Below the pieces are notes generated by a model that ran no database searches, was not told where the DNA came from, and saw only the letters and a program-made list of their open reading frames with translations. The translations under genes were made by a program, and so were the position numbers. This document shows, in pieces, positions 1 through 5,245 of a stretch of DNA of 5,245 nucleotides. Source of the DNA: an uncultured bacterium. GTDB taxonomy: Bacteria > Verrucomicrobiota > Kiritimatiellia > CAIKKV01. Position 1 is the first letter of the stretch. Each line of letters opens with the position of its first letter. Location of the stretch: assembly GCA_903828035.1 (NCBI GenBank), contig CAIKKV010000356.1, forward strand, positions 1 through 5,245, written 5' to 3'.

Positions 1-3000
1 CCTTGACGCTGACCTCGCCACCCTTCCCCGTCAGGGTCAGGGGGTTCAGGATCTTCCCGGCCACGCCCGGCGTGCGCGCCACACGGACCTCCTGCGCCCA
101 GGGCCACGATTCCTTCAGCTTTCCGGACAGGTTGCCGGGCCCGCCCCACTCCGCCTCCGAATCGAAGCCACCCTGGATATAAAGCAGGCCCTCGGTCTTC
201 GTCAGCCAGGCGGTCAGCGCCTCCACGACGGACGCGGGCAAGGAGCCGGGATCGCGGACCATGATGATCCGATACGCGGACAGATCCAATTGCGACGCAT
301 CCTTCATGTCGCTGAGAAAATCAAACGCATTCAGCAGCGCCATGCCCGGAACCACGGGATTCGGCGTCGGCGGCGTGACCCACACCGTTGCCCCGGGATA
401 GACGGCCAGGGCGGGATACCGGCGGGGAGGCAGGCGGGGCAGGCTTTTGAAGACGCGGGCGCAATCATAGACATACTGCTGGTAAAACAGGAAGCCGCGG
501 CTGAACGCCTCTTTCCGTTGTTCGATCGCCGCCTTGGATTCAGCCGCCGTGTCACGGCCCTGGACCAGGTCGGCAAGGCCCGCCAGCTCCGGGTCGTTTC
601 CCTTGTCGCCGGCCGTCAAATCCGCCGCCCCCTCCGGTTTCTTCGGCGCCGTGGGATCGGTCAGCTCCGCTTCGGCCCCCTTGAAGGCCAGCGCCACGCC
701 GCGGCGCAGCAACGGGCTGTCCCGCCCGATATCCTCCAGGTTCACCTGGACGCCCCCCATCTCAAACCGGTTGCCCGAAAATCGCGGATCCACAAACATC
801 CAGACGCTGAACCAGCCCGTGTCGGCGCCGGCCATCCAGGCGGCCGCCGCGTCGGCATAGCAGCGGATCCGGCGGGTGGCCATCGGCTGGGCGGGAACCT
901 GCAGATTGCGCTTCACCGGATTCATCTCGTACCCCCCGATGCCGAGGCTCAGCCAGATGACGGGCCGCTCCGGCCACAGGGTCTTGATGCGCCGCACCAG
1001 GCTGTAGGCCGACAGGCGGCTGTCGCACTTGTAGTCGTAGATGCCGGCCACATCGAACTTCCAGCGCCTCAGGCCGGGCGTGGAGGGCTCGCCCGTGAGA
1101 AAGGTGCAGACCTGCAAGCCGGGCCGCTCAAGCGCATAGCGCATCTTGACGTAATCATGCAGCGTGTTGAAACCATCCACGGCCCGATCATACGCCCACG
1201 TCTGCCACGCCTGGCGCTCGGGAACCTTCAGCTTTCCCAGATCGCCCGCCACGCGGGAAGCGTCGATCTTCAGGTCGGCACAGAACAGCCGCCAGCCCTC
1301 CTTCCACAACCCGTCCGGCGCCATGCTCATGGTCTCCTCGCCAAACACCAGGCCGTCGACCAGGGGGAGCACCTCGGCGGGAAGCGCCCGCTCGATATCC
1401 AGCCAGAACCGGTCGCGGTATTGGCGGCTGAGGGCGATCATGCCCGGATGCCCCACGGTGGAAATGCGGACAAAATAGATTTTGCCGGCGTCGTAGCCCC
1501 GCTTCCAGGCTATCCGGTTGGTCGGCACGCTGAGACAATAATAGGCGTCGAACGGCGATTCGACGGCATACTCGCCCGTCCCGCCGCAGATCCAGGCCAG
1601 GTTGCGGCTGCCGCCCACAAGGCGGGCGCCCGGCCCCTTTTCCGGAGCGGGCCCTCCCGTGGCTTTCGCCAGGGCGGCGGTAAGAAACGCCTTCACCGCC
1701 GGCTCTTGGGCTTCCTTCTGAAGCGAACGAAGGGCGGATTCATCGGCTTTTTCCGCGGTGTCGGCCAGCACGTTAGCCGCATGGAGGCGCAGCCATTTGT
1801 GCCCGTCTCCCTGCAACGCCTTGATCGCGAGGGAGCGGGCTTTGGCGGGCGACCAGGCCGCCAGGCGCTGCAGGGCCTCCGCGCGGACGTAGGGGTCGGG
1901 ATTGGCGGCGGCCGCCTCCGCCACCACCGTCTCTCCCCAGGCGGGTCGGGTCGCGGATAAGGACTCCAGCAATCTCAGCCGACTGGCCGGATGGGCCGTG
2001 AGCAGGTCGAAGGCCGCGGCCTCCGCCTCCCCCGCCGGACGCTCGGCGGCGAGCCGGAGCAGCGCCGCCTGCGCGGTCGCGGAATCGGGGTCGTTGGCCA
2101 GCTGGATCAGCCGCTCGCGCGGCAGGCCGGCCGGAAGCGTGATCGGGGCGGGAGCGGACGGGGCCGCCGCGCGACCTTCGCGAACCTCCTTTTGCACCTC
2201 CGCATCGGGATGCGACTCCAGTTTGGCAAGGATCGTCTGCGCTTCTTTCCCGGGAACGCGGGCCAGCACGCGAACGGCGCCCAGCATCTGCGGCCGCGTG
2301 AACACGCCGCTGGCCCAGGCGCCCCCGGCAGCCGGTCCGGGCTCCGCGGACTCGGGCGTCGCCTTGGCGGTCAGCAGATCATCCAGGGCGGCGCCCACCT
2401 TGCCGCCGGAGGACTCTTTCAGCAAGCCGCCGGAAATGGTTGTCAGCTCGGGAATCATTTCCGCGGGGGCCGCCTTCGCCAGCTCCACGGCGACCTCTTC
2501 AAACGGCGTGCCCAGCACCGGCGGCAGCGCCATGCGCGCCATGGTCAGGGCCGTCGGGTTGTATCCGCTGTCCCTGTTTTTGCTCGAAAGCTGGAGCGCG
2601 GCCCCCTGCAGGATCGCGGCGCACAGGCGGGGGTTCGCCGGATGTTTCTTCCAGCCCGGCTGCAGCAGGATCAGGCGGGCTTCCCCGGGATTGCGGGGCC
2701 ACTGGGCGGAGGTCTGCTGGGCCTGGCAAAGCGCGGCGAAGGATTCGCCGTCCAGGTCGGGAAGCGTGCCCAGCGCGGAGGCGGCGGCGGGCGGAAGGGC
2801 CAGGGCTTGGGACAAAAAGGCGGCGCTCTTGCCCAGCTCCTTCAGCAGGGCGGCTCGGGCGGCCGAGGCGGGCGTAAAGCTCTTTCGTCCGGCGGCGGAA
2901 TCGACAAACAGGCGGACCGCGCCCGCTTCGGAGGCAAACGAAATGACCGCATCGACAGGCTCATAGAGGGAATAGCGGGGCTGGAGATTGGGGTCCGAGA

Positions 3001-3250
3001 AAGACCAGGCGCCGCCGTTCACTTCCAGGAACAGGGCCGTATTCCGCGGCTCCGGCATCAGCTCCACGCCCGGCGTCTGCTCCAGCCGTTCATGGAGCCA
3101 GAGCGCGGCGGCCGCGCAAAAAACCTGATCGTCGGATGACTTGTTTTCCAGGGCCGGAGCCGGAGCCAGGGCCACGCGAACGGCCTGGGCCGAACCGGTC
3201 ATCAGCGACAACAGAACGGAAGCCACACATCCGATTCGCAACATACGCAT
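1..3250 (-). CDS. Large exported HEAT-repeat / glycosidase-like multidomain protein, 3' end outside window
   Basis: Reading from the ATG at 3250 toward base 1, the frame stays open for 1083 codons and leaves the window, so the C-terminus is missing. The start is supported by AGGAG five bases upstream and by a Sec signal peptide: Arg2 and Arg5, a hydrophobic stretch at about 9-19, then SAQA with likely cleavage after Ala23. Cys8 has no proper lipobox, so it is probably not a lipoprotein. Residues 24-120 form a mixed domain I do not recognise. Residues 120-320 are Ala/Leu-rich and helical. About 320-530 contains HEAT-like helices (GAVRVLARVPGKEAQ; DPYVRAEALQRLA near 450; RLHAANVLAD near 487). 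About 544-900 resembles a TIM-barrel glycoside hydrolase: GEE at 637-639, TGEP at 719-722, VIWLSLGIGGYE at 764-775, and a barrel-closing GWFSVWMFVDP near 810. From about 943 a Rossmann-like domain begins that resembles the GH42 middle domain. Family and substrate are unassigned, and catalytic residues cannot be fixed from sequence alone. A role in extracellular or periplasmic carbohydrate processing is inferred. Confidence 0.85.
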   Translation of the reverse strand, partial: MRMLRIGCVASVLLSLMTGSAQAVRVALAPAPALENKSSDDQVFCAAAALWLHERLEQTPGVELMPEPRNTALFLEVNGGAWSFSDPNLQPRYSLYEPVDAVISFASEAGAVRLFVDSAAGRKSFTPASAARAALLKELGKSAAFLSQALALPPAAASALGTLPDLDGESFAALCQAQQTSAQWPRNPGEARLILLQPGWKKHPANPRLCAAILQGAALQLSSKNRDSGYNPTALTMARMALPPVLGTPFEEVAVELAKAAPAEMIPELTTISGGLLKESSGGKVGAALDDLLTAKATPESAEPGPAAGGAWASGVFTRPQMLGAVRVLARVPGKEAQTILAKLESHPDAEVQKEVREGRAAAPSAPAPITLPAGLPRERLIQLANDPDSATAQAALLRLAAERPAGEAEAAAFDLLTAHPASRLRLLESLSATRPAWGETVVAEAAAANPDPYVRAEALQRLAAWSPAKARSLAIKALQGDGHKWLRLHAANVLADTAEKADESALRSLQKEAQEPAVKAFLTAALAKATGGPAPEKGPGARLVGGSRNLAWICGGTGEYAVESPFDAYYCLSVPTNRIAWKRGYDAGKIYFVRISTVGHPGMIALSRQYRDRFWLDIERALPAEVLPLVDGLVFGEETMSMAPDGLWKEGWRLFCADLKIDASRVAGDLGKLKVPERQAWQTWAYDRAVDGFNTLHDYVKMRYALERPGLQVCTFLTGEPSTPGLRRWKFDVAGIYDYKCDSRLSAYSLVRRIKTLWPERPVIWLSLGIGGYEMNPVKRNLQVPAQPMATRRIRCYADAAAAWMAGADTGWFSVWMFVDPRFSGNRFEMGGVQVNLEDIGRDSPLLRRGVALAFKGAEAELTDPTAPKKPEGAADLTAGDKGNDPELAGLADLVQGRDTAAESKAAIEQRKEAFSRGFLFYQQYVYDCARVFKSLPRLPPRRYPALAVYPGATVWVTPPTPNPVVPGMALLNAFDFLSDMKDASQLDLSAYRIIMVRDPGSLPASVVEALTAWLTKTEGLLYIQGGFDSEAEWGGPGNLSGKLKESWPWAQEVRVARTPGVAGKILNPLTLTGKGGEVSVK

Positions 3251-3255
3251 AATTT

Positions 3256-3260
3256 CTCCT
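3256..3260 (-). promoter_or_regulatory. Shine-Dalgarno site of the large exported protein
   Basis: On the minus strand this reads AGGAG, followed by AAATT and then the ATG at 3250, a near-ideal five-base spacing. A second in-frame ATG two codons downstream would sit 11 bases away, so this site favours the first ATG. Confidence 0.8.
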
Positions 3261-3273
3261 TGCGCGAAAGACA

Positions 3274-3302
3274 ATATTAAATCAAATCGATAACAAATAA
3301 AA
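3274..3302 (-). promoter_or_regulatory. Possible sigma70-type promoter for the large exported protein
   Basis: The minus strand carries TAATAT (3274-3279) as a -10-like element, 17 bases downstream of TTTTAT (3297-3302), a poor -35 match. It lies in a markedly AT-rich stretch between two GC-rich genes, which is the main support. A start site a few bases downstream would give a very short leader containing the Shine-Dalgarno site. Promoter rules of the host are unknown, so this is tentative; read-through from purN is the alternative. Confidence 0.35.
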
Positions 3303-3337
3303 AGCCTTTTCATGACGCCAGCGGGGGCGGCCGATGA

Positions 3338-3958
3338 TCAGCCGATCACCACGCGGCGGCCGCGGACGGTCACCCGGCCTTCGGCCACAAGCTGGAGCGC
3401 CTCGGGATAGGCCTGGTGCTCCTGCTGCTGGATCCGGGCGTGGAGCGACTCCGGCGTATCATTTTCCAGAACAGGGACGGACTTCTGCACGATGATCGGG
3501 CCGGTGTCGGTGCCGGAATCGACAAAATGGACGGTGCAGCCGGCGACCTTGGCGCCGTAATCGAGCGCCTGCTTCCAGGCCGCCGTGCCGGGAAAAGAGG
3601 GCAGCAGCGCGGGATGAATGTTGAGCACGCGGTTCGGAAACGCCTCCAGCAGCCCTTTTTTCACGATCCGCATGTAGCCGGCCAGCGCCAGCACCTGCGC
3701 GCCGTGCGCGCGAAGGATCTCGATGACCTTGGTCTCCGCCACCCCCTCCAGCTTGGTCTTGAACGGCGCGTGATCGGCATAAATGGCGGGAACGCCCTGC
3801 TGGCGCGCGCGCTCCAGAAGGTAGGCGTCCGGCACGTCCGAAATCACGCAGACGACCTGCACCTTCAGCCGGCCCTCGGCAATGGCATCGATGATCGACT
3901 GGCAGTTGCTGCCCCGCCCCGAGCCCAGGACGCCAATTCTCAAAGGTTCGTTTGTCAT
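3338..3958 (-). CDS. purN: Phosphoribosylglycinamide formyltransferase (GAR transformylase), PurN
   Basis: This enzyme transfers a formyl group from 10-formyltetrahydrofolate to glycinamide ribonucleotide, the third step of cytosolic de novo purine synthesis. The 206 residues match the usual length of the folate-dependent PurN family. The N-terminal nucleotide-binding loop is GSGRGSN (12-18). The folate-site segment LAGYMRI lies at 92-98. The catalytic signature NIHPALLPSFPG spans 113-124, with Asn113 and His115 aligning to Asn106 and His108 of the E. coli enzyme. VHFVDSGTDTGPI (143-155) supplies Asp151, equivalent to E. coli Asp144. QQEHQAYP (178-185) is the conserved C-terminal helix. All catalytic residues are present and the gene looks intact. 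Arg15 replaces the Asn of the E. coli loop, a position I do not expect to be catalytic. The ATG shares one base with the stop codon of the upstream nuclease gene, suggesting translational coupling. No clear rho-independent terminator follows it. Confidence 0.97.
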   Translation of the reverse strand: MTNEPLRIGVLGSGRGSNCQSIIDAIAEGRLKVQVVCVISDVPDAYLLERARQQGVPAIYADHAPFKTKLEGVAETKVIEILRAHGAQVLALAGYMRIVKKGLLEAFPNRVLNIHPALLPSFPGTAAWKQALDYGAKVAGCTVHFVDSGTDTGPIIVQKSVPVLENDTPESLHARIQQQEHQAYPEALQLVAEGRVTVRGRRVVIG

Positions 3959-5100
3959 TATTCAGTCAACCTTTCCATCCCCGGCTCATCGTGGTTCCGT
4001 CGAGCACTACCATATCGCACTCCCCACTCCCTGGCGATCATGGTTTTTTCGCGTTCAATTTCTTCGATCAGTTGCTGTTCCGTCGGCAAAGAGAGTTGAT
4101 ACTTCGCGGCAAAGAGACGGCGATTCTTGTTTAACACCGAGTACTTGACCACGGTCTGATCTTTTTCGGCGCACAGGATAATGCCGACCGTGGCGTTGTC
4201 ACCCGGGTTCTTGTACTTATCCTCGTAGAGCCGGACGTCCATGTCCATTTGGCCAATGTCCTGATGCGTAAGCTCAGCCGTCTTGAGGTCGATCAGAACA
4301 AAACATTTGAGGACAATGTTGTAAAACACCAGATCGATAAAGAAGTCCTTGGTGTCGGTGGAGACGCGCTGCTGGCGGGCGACAAAAGCGAAGCCCTTGC
4401 CCAGTTCCAGCAGGAACGCCTGCAACTTCCCGATGATCGCTTCCTCCAAATCCGATTCGCGAAAGCGGTGCGTATCCGGAATCCCGAGAAACTCGAGCAC
4501 ATAGGGATTCTTGATGAAATCCTGCGGCGAAGGCGCCAGGGCGGCGGTCTTCTCATCGGCCTCGGCCCGGACCGGTTTCTTGTCCCGGCTCATCAGAAGC
4601 CGCTCATAATAGAGCGAGTTGATCTGCCGCTCAAGGGCGCGGGTGCTCCAATTCTGGTCGGCGGCTTCATTCAGATACCAGGCGCGCGCCCGTTCACTCT
4701 CCACGCGCATCAGGGCTTTGTAGTGAGTCCAGCTCAATTCTCTCCGCACCGCGGAGAGAATCGGAAACGCAAGAAAGAACTGCCGCATATTCCAGAGGCT
4801 TTGCGGGGAGTACCCGTTTCCGAATACTTGCGAAAGACGCATGGAAAGATCTTGCACAAGGGAGGCGCCATACGCAGCCCTTTTTTTGCCAAGTTGTTCT
4901 TCTTCGACAATCTTTTGTCCAATTTTCCAGTAGGCATCCACCATCGTGAAGTTGACGGCCTGATACGCGTTAGTCCGGGCAGACTGGAGAATCGACTCGA
5001 TGGCCTGAAAAAAGGCAGGCCTCAGCCGGGGCTGCGCACGATATACAGCCTTACCTGAAATCGTCCTGCTGGCTGCCGGCTTCTTGCTCACCTTCTTCAT
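3958..5100 (-). CDS. YhcG/DUF1016-family PDDEXK nuclease domain protein
   Basis: A 380-residue protein of the YhcG (DUF1016) family, predicted to be a PD-(D/E)XK-fold DNA nuclease; the cellular role of the family is poorly defined and its members often occur in variable or defence-associated loci. The N-terminal DUF1016 domain covers about residues 30-170: AYWKIGQKIVEEEQ (56-69), YGASLVQDLS (77-86), then the family-typical GYSPQSLWNMRQFF (96-109) and LSWTHYKALMRV (122-133). The C-terminal nuclease domain covers about 193-345. It has ESDLEEAI with acidic residues near 219-220, FFIDLVFYN with Asp256, VLIDLK with Asp271 and Lys273, and GQMDMDVRLYE with Gln284, so the metal-binding core looks complete. 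I chose the ATG at 5100 because family similarity begins just after it and a GAGG lies eight bases upstream; the frame stays open to 5244, but that translation is Cys/Arg-rich and unlike the family. Sampled GC is about 45-55%, well below the flanking genes, suggesting transfer. Its TAA overlaps the purN ATG. Confidence 0.92.
   Translation of the reverse strand: MKKVSKKPAASRTISGKAVYRAQPRLRPAFFQAIESILQSARTNAYQAVNFTMVDAYWKIGQKIVEEEQLGKKRAAYGASLVQDLSMRLSQVFGNGYSPQSLWNMRQFFLAFPILSAVRRELSWTHYKALMRVESERARAWYLNEAADQNWSTRALERQINSLYYERLLMSRDKKPVRAEADEKTAALAPSPQDFIKNPYVLEFLGIPDTHRFRESDLEEAIIGKLQAFLLELGKGFAFVARQQRVSTDTKDFFIDLVFYNIVLKCFVLIDLKTAELTHQDIGQMDMDVRLYEDKYKNPGDNATVGIILCAEKDQTVVKYSVLNKNRRLFAAKYQLSLPTEQQLIEEIEREKTMIAREWGVRYGSARRNHDEPGMERLTE
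3970..3976 (-). promoter_or_regulatory. Candidate Shine-Dalgarno site of purN inside the nuclease gene
   Basis: The minus strand reads GGAAAGG here, 11 bases before the purN ATG, longer than the usual spacing. It lies within the last codons of the upstream nuclease gene. The suboptimal distance fits a start that relies partly on reinitiation by ribosomes terminating at the overlapping TAA. Confidence 0.45.
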
Positions 5101-5245
5101 AAACCAGGCCTCGCAAAATGACCCCTGCCTCAGATCCCGATACGCCCCGCAATGGAGGACGCAACGAGGAACCATCCTCCTCACCCTAAATGAGGGCTCC
5201 CAAAGTGGCTCACAACCTGCACACATGGAACTCGCCGCGATCATC
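5101..5245. other. Upstream region of the nuclease gene with two small inverted repeats
   Basis: No convincing gene is visible in this 145-base stretch. It holds two adjacent short palindromes: GAGGA/TCCTC with a four-base loop at 5166-5179, and CCTCA/TGAGG with a seven-base loop at 5179-5195. Neither is followed by a T-run on either strand, so they are not typical intrinsic terminators. No strong -35/-10 pair is seen. The nuclease promoter may lie here or beyond the window edge. Confidence 0.35.
5109..5112 (-). promoter_or_regulatory. Weak Shine-Dalgarno site supporting the nuclease start at 5100
   Basis: The minus strand reads GAGG eight bases before the ATG at 5100. It is short but correctly spaced. 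A stronger AGGAGG (around 5176-5181) directly abuts an upstream in-frame ATG at about 5175 with no spacer, so that ATG is a poorer start candidate. Confidence 0.45.

Noticed and set aside
290..1960. 556-codon plus-strand open frame opposite the large gene
   Set aside because: The translation is Arg/Gly/His-rich with no recognisable domain. It lies antisense to a gene with a signal peptide and coherent domains. High GC makes stop codons rare on the opposite strand.
1902..3139. Two overlapping long plus-strand open frames (354 and 382 codons)
   Set aside because: Both are low-complexity Ser/Ala- or Gly/Arg-rich translations antisense to the helical part of the large gene, with no ribosome site or family similarity noted.
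3294..3330. Possible rho-independent terminator after purN
   Set aside because: There is a T-rich run on the minus strand, but the preceding CGCC/GGCG stem is only four pairs and is about 13 bases away from the run.
3416..4099. 227-codon plus-strand open frame antisense to purN
   Set aside because: It covers the conserved catalytic region of purN on the other strand and has no protein-like features of its own.
4249..5058. 269-codon plus-strand open frame antisense to the nuclease gene
   Set aside because: The opposite strand encodes a full set of YhcG and PDDEXK motifs, so this frame is its mirror.
5166..5195. Paired small palindromes as a terminator or recombination site
   Set aside because: The stems are only five base pairs, no T-run follows, and there is no matching copy at the other end of the nuclease gene.

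Overview
The window comes from a GC-rich bacterial chromosome or contig. All three supported genes lie on the minus strand. Read 5' to 3' on that strand, the order is a YhcG/DUF1016-type PDDEXK nuclease gene, then purN, then a very large exported multidomain protein that runs off the low-coordinate end of the window. The Sec signal peptide and the HEAT-plus-glycosidase-like architecture suggest a Gram-negative, polysaccharide-degrading environmental organism. The Planctomycetes-Verrucomicrobia-Lentisphaerae/Kiritimatiellota group is my best guess, but this is a style-based inference with low certainty and no marker gene is present.

Layout. Bases 5101-5245 are upstream of the nuclease gene and hold no convincing gene, only two small inverted repeats. 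Bases 3958-5100 encode a 380-residue YhcG-family protein (N-terminal DUF1016 helical domain, C-terminal PDDEXK nuclease). Bases 3338-3958 encode a complete, canonical 206-residue PurN (glycinamide ribonucleotide formyltransferase). The nuclease stop and the purN start share one base (TAATG), so the two are probably cotranscribed and translationally coupled. Bases 3251-3337 are a short spacer whose proximal part is strikingly AT-rich, with a possible promoter and a clear Shine-Dalgarno site. Bases 1-3250 encode the first 1083 residues of an exported protein: signal peptide, an N-terminal domain of unknown type, a helical HEAT-like region, a probable TIM-barrel glycosidase-like domain, and the beginning of a GH42-middle/class I amidotransferase-like domain.

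How the genes relate. No single pathway joins the three. PurN is housekeeping purine synthesis. YhcG-type nucleases belong to the mobile/defence-associated gene pool, and this one has visibly lower GC than its neighbours, consistent with acquisition immediately upstream of purN. The large exported protein looks like a separate transcription unit in carbohydrate metabolism. The most interesting points are the seamless nuclease-purN junction and the unusual domain combination of the large protein. I see no RNA genes, CRISPR arrays, insertion sequences or attachment sites.
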